Below are positions 1 to 8,711 of a stretch of 53,434 nt of DNA, piece after piece. The stretch covers positions 1 through 53,434 of the forward strand of contig NZ_BCZS01000027.1 in the NCBI RefSeq assembly GCF_001598855.1, read 5' to 3'. The notes beneath the pieces were generated by a model that saw only the letters and a program-made list of their open reading frames with translations, was not told the origin of the DNA and ran no database searches. Within the stretch, counting starts at the first letter, position 1, and each line of letters starts with the position of its first letter. Source of the stretch: Pluralibacter gergoviae ATCC 33028 = NBRC 105706. GTDB taxonomy: Bacteria > Pseudomonadota > Gammaproteobacteria > Enterobacterales > Enterobacteriaceae. The position numbers and the translations under genes are program-made.

Positions 1-1
1 T

Positions 2-1336
2 CGCGCAGTGAGGCGTCTGAATCAGTTGCTCAGCAATGCGGCTTCTCAGCATACACGTCCGCCAGTGCACCCTCTGACTGAAAATGTGCAGACGGACAAC
101 GGCATCGTCATTGTGGTCAGCGTACCCGATGGCCTTGCCAAACCCTATGTAGATCATCAAGGCCGTATTTGGGTCAAACAGGGAGCAGACAAGCGCCATG
201 TGACATCCCGCGAAGAGATGCAGCGCATGTTCCAACTTGCTGGCCTGGTGTATGCAGATGTGGTGCCAATCGCAGGAACATCATCTGCAGATATCAACAG
301 CCAGGTGTTCCATAACTATTTCAATCGCCGCTACGGTCAGAATGCAGAGTTTGCCGGTCAGCCCTTTGAACAACTGTTGCAAAATATCAGCCTGGGCGAT
401 GGCCGCGAGATAAATCTAAGTGGATTGTTGTTATTTGGTCACCAACCGCAGCGCTGGCGACCCGCCTTCGAAGTCAAAGCCGTCGCTTTCCCCGGTACAG
501 CACTGCATGATACCCGCTACCTGGACAGCGAAGATATCGGTGGCACATTACTGGAGCAATATCAGCGCAGTTTTGCCTTTATTCGTCGCAACCTTCGTCA
601 TGTTCAAGCCGGTCGGGGCTTTAATACATTAGGGCAACTGGAAATCCCTGAACAGGCACTTGAAGAGCTGTTGGTGAATGCATTAATTCATCGGGACTAC
701 TTCACCAGCGCATCGATTCGTCTGATGATATTCGCCGATCGGGTTGAAATTATCAGTCCCGGCCACCTGCCAGATAGCCTGAGCACTGAGGCTATTCGTC
801 GCGGTGCCACCAACCGACGGAATCCTACGCTCACCGAACATGCGGTACATATCCTTCCCTACCGCGGCTTAGGTACCGGTATTCTCCGCGCATTAAAGGA
901 TTGGCCAGCGATTGAGCTTATCGACGATGTAACCGCTAACCAGTTCCGGGTGGTTATCAGACGACAACGAACAGAATCTGACACCGGGGAAGTCACCGGG
1001 GAAGTCACCGGGGAAGTCACCGGGGAAGTCACCGGGGAAGTCACCGGGGAAGTCACCGGGGAAGTCACCGGGGAAGTCACCGGGGAAGTCACCGGGGAAG
1101 TCACCGGGGAAGTGTTGCGATTACTGAGGGTAATCCGAGGAGAAATGAAGCGCTCTGACATCCAGGCTGCTCTGGGGTTGAAGCATGAAGATCATTTCCG
1201 CAATACCTATCTTCTCCCGGCACTGGCGAGCAAACTAATAGAAATGACGATCCCGGATAAACCCAGAAGCAGCCGACAGATGTATCGCCTTACGTCACAA
1301 GGTGATAGATTGTTAAAACAGCAGGATGCCGAATAG
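2..1336 (+). CDS. AlbA_2 / RecG-like ATP-binding transcriptional regulator (5' partial)
   Basis: The frame is open to the left edge, so the N-terminus is outside the window; the GTG at 8 is probably internal. The visible 440 residues start within the putative DNA-binding AlbA_2 (Schlafen-type) domain. A GHKL-like ATP-binding domain follows around residues 215-320, with EELLVNALIHRDY resembling the N-box and EIISPG the next nucleotide motif. After a run of eleven TGEV repeats (about residues 326-369) comes a C-terminal winged helix (about 370-440, with RSDIQAALGLKHEDHFRNTY). Family members (COG2865) are annotated as putative regulators or RecG-like helicases, but no helicase motifs are visible here. 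It is convergent with sitD, 27 bp away. Its substrate and targets are unknown. Confidence 0.85.
   Translation, partial: RAVRRLNQLLSNAASQHTRPPVHPLTENVQTDNGIVIVVSVPDGLAKPYVDHQGRIWVKQGADKRHVTSREEMQRMFQLAGLVYADVVPIAGTSSADINSQVFHNYFNRRYGQNAEFAGQPFEQLLQNISLGDGREINLSGLLLFGHQPQRWRPAFEVKAVAFPGTALHDTRYLDSEDIGGTLLEQYQRSFAFIRRNLRHVQAGRGFNTLGQLEIPEQALEELLVNALIHRDYFTSASIRLMIFADRVEIISPGHLPDSLSTEAIRRGATNRRNPTLTEHAVHILPYRGLGTGILRALKDWPAIELIDDVTANQFRVVIRRQRTESDTGEVTGEVTGEVTGEVTGEVTGEVTGEVTGEVTGEVTGEVTGEVLRLLRVIRGEMKRSDIQAALGLKHEDHFRNTYLLPALASKLIEMTIPDKPRSSRQMYRLTSQGDRLLKQQDAE
983..1114 (+). repeat. 12-bp x 11 in-frame tandem repeat (TGEV)n
   Basis: The unit ACCGGGGAAGTC is repeated head to tail eleven times without interruption. 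Only the last base of the last copy differs (GTG instead of GTC). Each unit encodes Thr-Gly-Glu-Val, forming a linker between the ATP-binding domain and the C-terminal winged helix. Because the unit is a multiple of three, copy-number change would alter linker length without a frameshift. Confidence 0.97.
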
Positions 1337-1363
1337 TTCTATGAGCCACATTGGTTCACGGTC

Positions 1364-2209
1364 TTAATTCCCCACTACCCGCCTCCTCTCCAGCCGCCGC
1401 ACCCGGCGGCTGGAGCCAATGTAAGTGACCACAAACACCAGCGCAAAGAGCACCACGATGGTCGGCGCGGGGGCGCTGTCGAGGAAGAACGACAGGTAGA
1501 CGCCGCACAGCGACACCAGCAGCGAAATCACCACCGCCAGCAGCAGCGCTATATGAAAGCGCTGGGTCAGCAGGACCGCAATCGCGCCCGGCGCAATCAG
1601 CAGCGAAATCGAGAGAATAATCCCCACCGCCTTCAGCGTCGCCACGATGGTCAGGGAGACCATGCACAGCAGGCCGTAGTGCAGCCAGCGGGTGGGCAGG
1701 CCGCTGACCTGAGCCTGCAGCGGATCGAAGCAGAACAGCAGGAAATCGCGCCACTTTACCGCAAATACCAGCACGATAAACCCTGCGATTGCGGCGGTCT
1801 GCATCATATCGTCGCCGTTAACCCCCAGCATATCGCCGAACAGGATATGGTCGAGGTGGACCTCCGGGCGCAGGGCGATGTAGAGGATCAGCCCGCTGGC
1901 GAACATGCCGGAAAAGACGATGCCCATCACCGTATCCTGCTTGATGCGGCTGTTGTCCTTCAGGTAGCCGGTGGCCAGGGCGCAGAGCAGCCCGGCGGCA
2001 AACGCCCCGGCGCCGAGCGGCAGACCGAACAGCCACGCCAGCACCACGCCGGGAAAGACCGCGTGGCTCATGGCGTCGCCCATCAGCGCCCAGCCCTTCA
2101 GCACCAGGAATACCGACAGCAGCGCGCAGGGCACGGCCACCGCCAGGGCAATGAGCAGCGCGCTGCGCATAAAGGCAAACTGCAGCGGCTCCAACAGCAT
2201 GTTCATCAT
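1364..2209 (-). CDS. sitD: Mn/Fe ABC transporter permease SitD
   Basis: This 281-residue polytopic membrane protein of the ABC-3 (metal type) permease family is the second permease of the SitABCD manganese/ferrous iron importer in the inner membrane. It starts [14 protein letters not shown]; a longer upstream frame is read-through of sitC in another frame and lacks membrane character. The segment LKGWALMGDAMSHAVFPGVVLAW is the conserved permease region contacting the ATPase. Its ATG overlaps the sitC stop as ATGA, indicating translational coupling. The C-terminus is Arg-rich (RRVRRLERRR). It is the last gene of the operon. Confidence 0.93.
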   Translation of the reverse strand: MMNMLLEPLQFAFMRSALLIALAVAVPCALLSVFLVLKGWALMGDAMSHAVFPGVVLAWLFGLPLGAGAFAAGLLCALATGYLKDNSRIKQDTVMGIVFSGMFASGLILYIALRPEVHLDHILFGDMLGVNGDDMMQTAAIAGFIVLVFAVKWRDFLLFCFDPLQAQVSGLPTRWLHYGLLCMVSLTIVATLKAVGIILSISLLIAPGAIAVLLTQRFHIALLLAVVISLLVSLCGVYLSFFLDSAPAPTIVVLFALVFVVTYIGSSRRVRRLERRRVVGN

Positions 2210-3063
2210 GGCTGCACCTCCAGCGCCCGGCGGGCGCGGCGGCGGCCGGCCAGCAGGCCGTGCTGCGGCGCGAAGATGAAGGCCAGCAGGAACAGCAGCG
2301 TCTGCGCCACCACGATAATGGCGCCGGTGGCGCCGTCGAGGTAGTAGCTGGCCCACGCCCCGAGAAAGCTGGTAATGCTGCCGATGGCGACGGCAATCAG
2401 CAGCAGCCGCGGGAAGCGGTCGGTCAGCAGCCACGCCGTGGCGCCGGGGGCCACCACCAGGCTTATCACCAGGAAGGCGCCCACAGTCTGCAGGGCGGCG
2501 ACGGTCGAAACCGCCAGCAGGGTAAAGAACAGCACCTTCAGCCGCCCCGGATGCAGGCCGATGGCGCGGGCGTGATTTTCATCAAAAAAGGTCACCAGCA
2601 GATCTTTCCACTTAAAAAACAGCACGATTGTCGATACCGCGCCGATTATCGCCAGCTGGCGGATATCCTCCGGCGCAATGGCCAGAATATTGCCCAGCAC
2701 GATAGTCTGAATATTCACCGACGTCGGGTTAAGCGACACCATAAACAGGCCGAGACCAAAGAAAGAGGAGAAGATCAGGCCAATGATCGCATCCTCCTTC
2801 AGCCGGGTGCGCTGATTGAGAAACAGCATACTGGCCGCCGCCAGGCCGCCGGAGAAAAAGGCTCCCAGCGAGAACGGAAGACCGATCATATAAGCCCCGG
2901 CCACGCCGGGCACGATGGCGTGCGACAGCGCATCGCCGATCAGCGACCAGCCCTTGAGCATCAGGTAGCAGGAGAGAAAGGCGCACAGCGCCCCGACCAT
3001 TGCCGATACCCACATGGCGTTGAGCATATATTCATAGCCAAACGGCTCCAGCAGCGCGCTCAT
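2206..3063 (-). CDS. sitC: Mn/Fe ABC transporter permease SitC
   Basis: This 285-residue metal-type ABC permease is paralogous to sitD. The start is taken at [13 protein letters not shown], which overlaps the sitB stop as ATGA; a 12-residue upstream extension is less likely. The [23 protein letters not shown] segment matches the conserved permease-ATPase coupling region of the family, and several hydrophobic helices follow. It forms the transmembrane channel with SitD, energised by SitB. Confidence 0.94.
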   Translation of the reverse strand: MSALLEPFGYEYMLNAMWVSAMVGALCAFLSCYLMLKGWSLIGDALSHAIVPGVAGAYMIGLPFSLGAFFSGGLAAASMLFLNQRTRLKEDAIIGLIFSSFFGLGLFMVSLNPTSVNIQTIVLGNILAIAPEDIRQLAIIGAVSTIVLFFKWKDLLVTFFDENHARAIGLHPGRLKVLFFTLLAVSTVAALQTVGAFLVISLVVAPGATAWLLTDRFPRLLLIAVAIGSITSFLGAWASYYLDGATGAIIVVAQTLLFLLAFIFAPQHGLLAGRRRARRALEVQP

Positions 3064-3875
3064 GAGTTCCCCTGCGTTCGGTGGGCAATAAAGGGGCACT
3101 CATCGTCGGTAGCGATCCGCTCTTCGCAACCGCTCAGCACCGCGTGGCGCAGCACGCCGCTGAAGGCGCGCTCAAGGTTGTCGGCGGTAAAGGTGGTCTC
3201 CGTCGGGCCGCTGGCCAGCACGGTGCCCTTCACCATCACCGTGTAGTCGCAAAACGCCGTTACCGAGCCGAGGTTGTGGGTCGACACCAGCATGGTTTTG
3301 CCCTCATCGCGCAGCTCCCTCAGCAGGCTGATAATTTTGGCCTCGGTTTGCACGTCCACGCCGGTAAACGGCTCGTCGAGCAGAATAGCCTCGCCCCGCT
3401 GGGCGATGGCGCGGGCCAGAAAGACGCGCTTTTTTTGCCCGCCGGAGAGCTCGCCTATCTGCCGGTGGCGAAACGCCGCCATATCGACGCGCTCCAGCGC
3501 CTCGCTGACGATGCGCTTGTCCTCAGCGCTGGCAATACGCAGCAGGCCCATGTGGCCGTAGCGGCCCATCATCACCACGTCCTCCACCAGCACCGGAAAG
3601 GACCAGTCCACCTCTTCCGACTGCGGCACATAGGCCACCAGGTTCTTGCGCAGGGCCTGGCGGGTAGGCAGCCCAAGAATGGAGATACTGCCGCTCGCCA
3701 GGCGGACAAAGCCCATAATGGCCTTAAACAGCGTGGACTTGCCGGATCCGTTGACGCCGACCAGCGCGGCAATTGAGCCGCCGGGAAGGCAAAAGCTGGC
3801 GTCGTGCAGCGCCGTGTGGCCGTTGCGATAGGTCACGGTGACGCCGGAGACGGTAATGCCTGACGACGAATTCAT
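3060..3875 (-). CDS. sitB: Mn/Fe ABC transporter ATPase SitB
   Basis: This 271-residue cytoplasmic ATPase of the Sit importer has Walker [10 protein letters not shown] at about residues 40-48, signature LSGGQ at 143-147, Walker B ILLDEP at 164-169 and the switch histidine in STHNL near 199. It is coupled to both neighbours by ATGA overlaps (sitA stop/sitB start and sitB stop/sitC start). The C-terminal tail ([13 protein letters not shown]) is beyond the ATPase core. Confidence 0.95.
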   Translation of the reverse strand: MNSSSGITVSGVTVTYRNGHTALHDASFCLPGGSIAALVGVNGSGKSTLFKAIMGFVRLASGSISILGLPTRQALRKNLVAYVPQSEEVDWSFPVLVEDVVMMGRYGHMGLLRIASAEDKRIVSEALERVDMAAFRHRQIGELSGGQKKRVFLARAIAQRGEAILLDEPFTGVDVQTEAKIISLLRELRDEGKTMLVSTHNLGSVTAFCDYTVMVKGTVLASGPTETTFTADNLERAFSGVLRHAVLSGCEERIATDDECPFIAHRTQGNS

Positions 3876-4789
3876 GACTTATCCTTCATGCCGTCTTTCA
3901 GACCCTGGACCAGCGTACCGGTCGTGACCCTGAGCAGATCGAGATAGGTCGGTACAGGGCCGTCTGCGGGACTCAGGGAGTCAACGTAGAGTACGCCGCC
4001 GTAGTGGGCGCCGGTTTCGCGGGCAACCTGGCGCGCGGGTTTATCGGAGACGGTGCTTTCGCTAAATACCGCCGGGATGTGATTTTTCTTCACCAGGTCC
4101 ACGACCTTGCGCACCTGCTGCGGCGTCCCCTGCCGATCGGCATTAATTGGCCACAGGTAAAGCTCCTTCAGCCCCAGATCGCGGGCCAGATAGGAGAATG
4201 CCCCTTCGCTGGAGACCAGCCAGCGCTGCCCTTCGGGGATAGTGTCCACCTGCTGGCGCAGCGGCGTGACCATTTGGGTTATCTGCTCTTTGTAGGCTTG
4301 TGCATTGCGCTTATAGGTGTCGGCATTCGCCGGATCGTACTTCACCAGCGCGTCGCGGATGTTGTTGACGTAGATAAGCGCATTGTCGGCGGACATCCAC
4401 GCGTGGGGGTTCGGCTTGCCGTTATAGGGCCCTTCGCTGATGCCCATCGGCGTAACGCCGGCGGTAACAATCACTTCCGGTACGCCGCTGAGGTGCTGAT
4501 AGAAACGTTCGAACCAGCGCTCCAGGTTCATGCCGTTCGCCAGGATCAGCTGGGCGCCCTGGGCGCGTTTAATGTCGCCAGGCGTAGGCTGGTATTCATG
4601 AATTTCAGCACCCGGTTTAGTAATGGAACTCACCTCGGCGGCGTCGCCGGCGACGTTTTTGGCCATATCCGCAATCACCGTGAAGGTAGTGATGACCTTA
4701 AACTTCGCCTGCGCCCATGCCGGAGCGGCGCAGAGCGAAGTAAGAGTGGCTCCAAGAAGCAAAGCCCTGATGCTGACAATCGGGAACAT
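3872..4789 (-). CDS. sitA: Periplasmic Mn/Fe-binding protein SitA
   Basis: This 305-residue cluster 9 (ZnuA/TroA-type) solute-binding protein carries a signal peptide ending near APAWA (residue 26). Likely metal ligands are the histidines in EIHEY and NPHAWMS, the acidic residue in SSEGAF and the Asp in YVDSLSP, the usual H-H-E-D set of the family. It delivers Mn(II), and probably Fe(II), to SitCD. It is the first gene of sitABCD; a good ribosome site (GGAGG) lies about 6 bases before its ATG. The promoter carries both iron and manganese regulatory sites. Confidence 0.95.
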   Translation of the reverse strand: MFPIVSIRALLLGATLTSLCAAPAWAQAKFKVITTFTVIADMAKNVAGDAAEVSSITKPGAEIHEYQPTPGDIKRAQGAQLILANGMNLERWFERFYQHLSGVPEVIVTAGVTPMGISEGPYNGKPNPHAWMSADNALIYVNNIRDALVKYDPANADTYKRNAQAYKEQITQMVTPLRQQVDTIPEGQRWLVSSEGAFSYLARDLGLKELYLWPINADRQGTPQQVRKVVDLVKKNHIPAVFSESTVSDKPARQVARETGAHYGGVLYVDSLSPADGPVPTYLDLLRVTTGTLVQGLKDGMKDKS

Positions 4790-4827
4790 GGTGACGCCTC
4801 CATAGCATGGTTAAATAAAGCGCATTT

Positions 4828-4860
4828 ATAGCCTGTGCTATTTTTTATAGCACAGGCTAT
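4828..4860 (-). promoter_or_regulatory. Two MntR-like palindromes at the sit promoter
   Basis: ATAGCCTGTGCTAT (4828-4841) and ATAGCACAGGCTAT (4847-4860) each have the ATAGC-N4-GCTAT form of the MntR operator. They are also exact inverted repeats of each other around a 5-T spacer. The upstream copy covers the -10 and the downstream copy the start region, so Mn-MntR would block transcription. Confidence 0.75.
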
Positions 4861-4888
4861 TTTTAAATGAAAACAATTATCATTTGAT
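4844..4888 (-). promoter_or_regulatory. sitA promoter with Fur box
   Basis: On the minus strand an extended -10 (TGC TATAAA, 4844-4849 plus upstream TGC) sits 17 bp from a weak -35 (TTCATT, 4867-4872). A Fur-box-like 19-mer at 4870-4888 (12 of 19 matches to the GATAATGATAATCATTATC consensus by hand alignment) overlaps the -35. This fits iron repression of sitABCD, as known for sit loci in related bacteria. Binding itself is inferred. Confidence 0.65.
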
Positions 4889-5104
4889 ATGCGTTAAAAT
4901 CGTTAAGGGAATGAAGTTCAGGTAATCGTGCGGCGACCGTTTCATCAAAAATTCGTGAACGAACAAACTGGTTTTAATAAGGAAATGTAAATCTTCTGGC
5001 AGAAACCTATTCAGCCCTGTTATTCCACATTTAAACCTCATTAGTTTGAGCAATAATAGATCTATCATTTACCCTTCACTGACCATTAATCACGGAGCGA
5101 CATA
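4889..5104. other. sitA-yieE divergent gap, possible short ORF
   Basis: About 215 bp between the sit promoter and yieE. A minus-strand frame of 62 codons (start 5068, stop 4880) has an AAGGG sequence just before its ATG and a hydrophobic middle, but it runs into the Fur box of sitA and resembles nothing I recognise. I regard it as a weak candidate or a remnant. yieE has a plausible ribosome site (CGGAG) at 5094-5098. Confidence 0.25.
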
Positions 5105-5848
5105 ATGGCAACGCACTTCGCAAGAGGGATTTTGAACTACGGGCACCTTCTGCCTGCGCGGCTTACGCCCGCCTGCCACAGCCGGGCCAGACAGCTGCCC
5201 GCACACCGGCGAACGCGCTTTCTCGCGTCCCGCTCTCTGCTGGCCGAGCTGATGTTCATGCTCTACGGTATTAATGAGCTTCCCACTATCATCACCCGAC
5301 CCGATGGCAAGCCGGAGTTTATGGAGAGCAGCCATCCGCGCTTTTCCATCGCCTATGCCGGCAATATCGTGGGCGTGGCGCTGACCACCGGCAGCGAATG
5401 TGGCCTTGGCATGGAACTTCAGCGCGCGACGCGCAGCGTTTACCCTGCCGGCAGCGCTGAAATCGCGGAGTTCAGCAGCAATGAGCAGCTGTGGATCAGA
5501 AACCAAAACGATCCCAGAGAAGCAAAAGCGCAGATACTGACCCTGCGCCAGAGTGTGCTAAAGCTGAACGGCGATATTCATAACCATGAACGGCTGCAGC
5601 TGCTGCCGGGCTCTGGCCGACTGCGGGCGACAAATATGCAGCCGGTTGAGGCGATTTGCGATGCTGAGGATGTGCTGGTGTGGTCTGTTGCCGTCACGCC
5701 CGTGATTGAGCGCCTGAAGGTCTGGGAATTTGACAGCCATACCGGCTGGCGCGGATTACCCGATATGCAGCTCCGGGCCAGTGAACCCTCTGCCCGGCTA
5801 ATGCGCTTCACCAGCCTGCCGGGAGAGAGAACACCTATACTCAGTTAA
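5105..5848 (+). CDS. yieE: Phosphopantetheinyl-transferase-like protein YieE
   Basis: This 247-residue protein is clearly homologous to E. coli YieE, from MATHFARGIL to the C-terminus. The family is annotated as 4'-phosphopantetheinyl transferase-like, but its carrier-protein target is unproven. The core FSIAYAGNIVGVAL is present. At the place where the family usually has a metal-binding Asp (GxDxE-like), this copy reads CGLGMELQ, with Gly at that position, and the later KEA-type motif is degenerate. It may therefore lack transferase activity. chrR follows 25 bp downstream on the same strand, so the two are likely cotranscribed. Confidence 0.88.
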   Translation: MATHFARGILNYGHLLPARLTPACHSRARQLPAHRRTRFLASRSLLAELMFMLYGINELPTIITRPDGKPEFMESSHPRFSIAYAGNIVGVALTTGSECGLGMELQRATRSVYPAGSAEIAEFSSNEQLWIRNQNDPREAKAQILTLRQSVLKLNGDIHNHERLQLLPGSGRLRATNMQPVEAICDAEDVLVWSVAVTPVIERLKVWEFDSHTGWRGLPDMQLRASEPSARLMRFTSLPGERTPILS

Positions 5849-5873
5849 TACACCATGATGAAAAGGAGTAGTC

Positions 5874-6440
5874 ATGTCAGAGGCATTGAAGATTGTTACG
5901 CTACTGGGAAGCCTGCGCAAAGGCTCTTTTAACGGCATCGTCGCCCGCACGCTGCCAAAAATTGCCCCCGAGGGCATGAATATCAGCGCACTGCCGTCTA
6001 TCGACGCTATCCCGCTGTACGATGCCGATATCCAGGAAGAAGAAGGATTCCCGCAGCGGGTCGAAGAGATTGCCGCCCTGATCCGCGAAGCGGACGGCGT
6101 GGTGATCGTCACCCCGGAGTACAACTACTCGGTGCCCGGCGGGCTAAAAAACGCTATCGACTGGCTATCCCGGCTGCCGGCACAGCCGCTGGCAGGCAAG
6201 CCGGTGCTGATCCAGACCAACTCGATGGGCGCCATCGGCGGCGCCCGCTGCCAGTATCATCTGCGCCAGATCCTCGTTTTCCTTGATGCAATGGTGATGA
6301 ACAAGCCCGAATTTATGGGCGGGGTTATCCAGAATAAGGTCGACCCTCAGACCGATGAGGTGGTGGATCAGGCGACGATTGAACATCTTACCGGCCAGCT
6401 GAGCGCCTTCGCGCAGTATATCCAGCGCGTTAAGGCGTAA
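5874..6440 (+). CDS. chrR: NAD(P)H-dependent FMN quinone/chromate reductase
   Basis: This 188-residue flavodoxin-like NADPH:FMN reductase (ChrR/YieF) reduces quinones, and chromate in vitro, by two-electron chemistry, protecting against redox cycling. The N-terminal LLGSLRKGSFN is the FMN phosphate-binding loop (about residues 10-20), and TPEYNYSVPGGLKNAIDW (about 82-99) is the signature of this reductase family. Length equals E. coli ChrR. A GGAG ribosome site precedes the ATG. It ends at a shared bidirectional terminator facing adeP. Confidence 0.95.
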   Translation: MSEALKIVTLLGSLRKGSFNGIVARTLPKIAPEGMNISALPSIDAIPLYDADIQEEEGFPQRVEEIAALIREADGVVIVTPEYNYSVPGGLKNAIDWLSRLPAQPLAGKPVLIQTNSMGAIGGARCQYHLRQILVFLDAMVMNKPEFMGGVIQNKVDPQTDEVVDQATIEHLTGQLSAFAQYIQRVKA

Positions 6441-6476
6441 AAAAAACCGCAGACGACAAGTCTGCGGTTTTTTCTT
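6441..6476. terminator. Bidirectional rho-independent terminator chrR/adeP
   Basis: An 11-bp perfect stem (6444-6454 with 6460-6470, ACCGCAGAC core) with a 5-base loop is flanked by A-run and T-run, so it works for both convergent genes. Confidence 0.93.
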
Positions 6477-6487
6477 TTCTGATGCTA

Positions 6488-7822
6488 TCAGGCGTCGATA
6501 AAAACAATCTTCAGCACGAACAGCAGGGCGACGATAAGTACGCACGGGCTGAGGTCGCGGAAGCGGCCAGTACCGATTTTCATCACGCAGTAGGAGATAA
6601 AGCCCAGCGCAATGCCCTCGGTGATGGAGAAGCTGAACGGCATCATCACCGCCGTGATAAACGCCGGCACCGCCTCGGTGAGATCGTCCCACTTCACGCG
6701 CGCCAGGCTGGAGGTCATCAGCACGCCGACGTAAATCAGGGCGCCCGCCGCGGCATAAGGCGGCACCATGCCCGCCAGCGGCGAGAGAAAAATCACCAGC
6801 AGGAACAGGATCCCCACCACCACCGCGGTCAGGCCGGTGCGACCGCCGACGGAGACGCCGGAGGTGGATTCAATATAAGCAGTAACCGATGAGGTGCCGA
6901 GGAAGGAGCCGGTGACCGACGAGATGCTGTCCACATACAGCGCCTGCTTCATGCGCGGGAACTTGCCCTTTTCATCGGTCAGACCGGCTTTATCGGTGAC
7001 GCCCATCAGGGTACCGGAAGAGTCGAACAGATTAACCAGCATAAAAGAGAAAATCACCCCGGCGAGTCCGACGTTCAGCGAACCGGCGAGGTCAACGTGG
7101 CCAATCACAGAGGTCACGCTCGGCGGTGTGGAAATGATGCCGCCGTAGTGAACATCGCCGAGCATCAGGCCCAGCAGGGTCGTGACAATGATGGAGATCA
7201 GCACCGCCGCATGGATATTGCGCGACGCCAGGATAGCGATAATGAAGAAGCCCAGCACGCCCAGCAGCACGCTGTGGGAGGTCAGCTTGCCAATGCTCAC
7301 CAGCGTGTCGGCGTTGGAGATGATCACGCCCGCATTTTTCAGGCCCATCATGCCGATAAACAGACCGATACCGCTGGTGATCCCCACCCGAAGGCTGACC
7401 GGAATGTTGGCAATCATCCAGTAGCGTACGCGGAAAATGGTCAGCAGCAGCAGCCCCACGGCGCCCCAGAAAATCGCGCCCATACCGACCTGCCACGGCA
7501 GGCCCATCGCCTTGACCACCACGAAGGCAAAGAAGGCGTTCAGCCCCATCGCCGGCGCCAGCGCCACCGGCAGGTTAGCAAACAGCCCCATCAGAATGCT
7601 GCCAAAGGCGGCAATCAGGCAGGTGGTCACAAAGACGGCGCTGGTGTCCATGCCAGCCACGCCCAGAATCTGCGGATTCACAAAAACGATATAGACCATC
7701 GTCAGGAAGGTGGTGAAACCCGCGATGACTTCGGTGCGCGCCGTGGTTCCGTGAGCGCGGAGTTTAAACACGCGCTCAAGCAGCCCCTGGCCCGAAGCCT
7801 GGGTTGTATTTTGTTGGCTCAT
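6488..7822 (-). CDS. adeP: Adenine permease AdeP
   Basis: This 444-residue inner-membrane purine transporter of the NCS2/AzgA-like family is collinear with E. coli AdeP (YieG), a high-affinity adenine:H+ symporter. About 12-14 hydrophobic segments are visible. Family motifs include TFLTMVYIVFVNP in the first helix, ALAPAMGLNAFF, and the GTSSVTAYIESTSG region that contributes to substrate binding. It is divergent from yieH across 170 bp that contain a PurR-like site. Confidence 0.95.
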   Translation of the reverse strand: MSQQNTTQASGQGLLERVFKLRAHGTTARTEVIAGFTTFLTMVYIVFVNPQILGVAGMDTSAVFVTTCLIAAFGSILMGLFANLPVALAPAMGLNAFFAFVVVKAMGLPWQVGMGAIFWGAVGLLLLTIFRVRYWMIANIPVSLRVGITSGIGLFIGMMGLKNAGVIISNADTLVSIGKLTSHSVLLGVLGFFIIAILASRNIHAAVLISIIVTTLLGLMLGDVHYGGIISTPPSVTSVIGHVDLAGSLNVGLAGVIFSFMLVNLFDSSGTLMGVTDKAGLTDEKGKFPRMKQALYVDSISSVTGSFLGTSSVTAYIESTSGVSVGGRTGLTAVVVGILFLLVIFLSPLAGMVPPYAAAGALIYVGVLMTSSLARVKWDDLTEAVPAFITAVMMPFSFSITEGIALGFISYCVMKIGTGRFRDLSPCVLIVALLFVLKIVFIDA

Positions 7823-7957
7823 CTTCTGGTTCCAGACAAAGGAGGGAAAAATTTCGTCGCTATCCTATACCAAAATGCGACAATAAGGGCACCTGCGGTC
7901 CACTTTTTTTCATTGATTTTGCTTATACGGCAACGATTGCGTCGGGCTAATTTTATT

Positions 7958-7973
7958 ACGAAAACGTTAAACT
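7958..7973. promoter_or_regulatory. PurR-like operator candidate
   Basis: The 16-mer here has the AAACGTT centre of the PurR site and matches about 11 of 16 positions of ACGCAAACGTTTGCGT. It lies between divergent adeP and yieH; the E. coli adeP gene belongs to the PurR regulon. It sits closer to yieH than to adeP, so its role is uncertain. Confidence 0.4.
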
Positions 7974-7992
7974 TGAGATAACAGGAAAGAGC

Positions 7993-8658
7993 ATGTCCGG
8001 TATTGAGGCGGTATTTTTTGACTGTGACGGCACGCTGGTGGACAGTGAAGTGATCTGTTCCCGCGCCTATGTACACATGTTTCAAACGTTCGGCATTACC
8101 CTCGAGCTCGAGGAGGTCTTCAAGCGCTTTAAGGGCGTCAAGCTGTACGAAATTATCGACATCGTTAACGATGAGCACGGCACTCACCTGAACAAATCCG
8201 ATCTGGAACCGGTTTACCGCGCCGAAGTGGCGCGCCTGTTTGACAGCGAACTGGAAGTCATTCCCGGCGCTGAGGCATTACTGGATACCATTAAACTGCC
8301 AATGTGCGTCGTCTCAAACGGTCCGGTCAGCAAAATGCAGCATTCGCTGGGCAACACCGGCATGCTGCACCACTTCCCGGAGAAGCTCTTCAGCGGCTAC
8401 GATATCCAGCGCTGGAAGCCGGACCCGGCGCTGATGTTCCACGCTGCCATGGCGATGGACGTTAATGTTGAAAACTGCATTCTGGTCGATGATTCAGCCG
8501 CCGGCGCGCAGTCGGGGATCGACGCAGGGATGGAGGTGTTCTACTTCTGCGCAGACCCACACAATAAACCGATTAAACATCCCAAAGTAACGATATTCAG
8601 GCATCTGAATGAGCTGCCCGCGCTGTGGAAAGCGCGCGGCTGGGACATTACGCGTTAA
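7993..8658 (+). CDS. yieH: HAD-family 6-phosphogluconate phosphatase YieH
   Basis: This 221-residue soluble haloacid-dehalogenase phosphatase is homologous to E. coli YieH, which hydrolyses 6-phosphogluconate and some other sugar phosphates. Motif I is DCDGTLVDSE (nucleophile and acid Asp near residues 10 and 12). Motif II Ser is in VVSNGP (about 107), motif III Lys in RWKPDP (about 138) and motif IV is VDDSAAG (about 163). The cap domain lies between motifs I and II. The downstream gap has a weak hairpin but no T-run. Confidence 0.93.
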   Translation: MSGIEAVFFDCDGTLVDSEVICSRAYVHMFQTFGITLELEEVFKRFKGVKLYEIIDIVNDEHGTHLNKSDLEPVYRAEVARLFDSELEVIPGAEALLDTIKLPMCVVSNGPVSKMQHSLGNTGMLHHFPEKLFSGYDIQRWKPDPALMFHAAMAMDVNVENCILVDDSAAGAQSGIDAGMEVFYFCADPHNKPIKHPKVTIFRHLNELPALWKARGWDITR

Positions 8659-8711
8659 AATTACAGCAAAGTACCTGGTGCGGCACTTCACCGTACCAGG
8701 CTGGAGTATGT

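Noticed and set aside
983-1114. CRISPR-like array
   Set aside because: The units are 12 bp with no spacers; it is a coding tandem repeat.
859-1161. Minus-strand frame encoding (TSPV)n repeats
   Set aside because: It is the complement of the GEVT tandem repeat; a repeat whose unit is a multiple of three keeps several frames open.
1364-2434. 356-codon version of sitD
   Set aside because: The first 75 codons lie within sitC in another frame and encode an Arg/Pro/Ala-rich non-membrane stretch; the ATGA overlap supports the shorter start.
7097-7981. Long plus-strand frame opposite adeP
   Set aside because: It is antisense to a clear permease and is rich in His/Gln/Asn/Arg, as expected from complemented hydrophobic codons.
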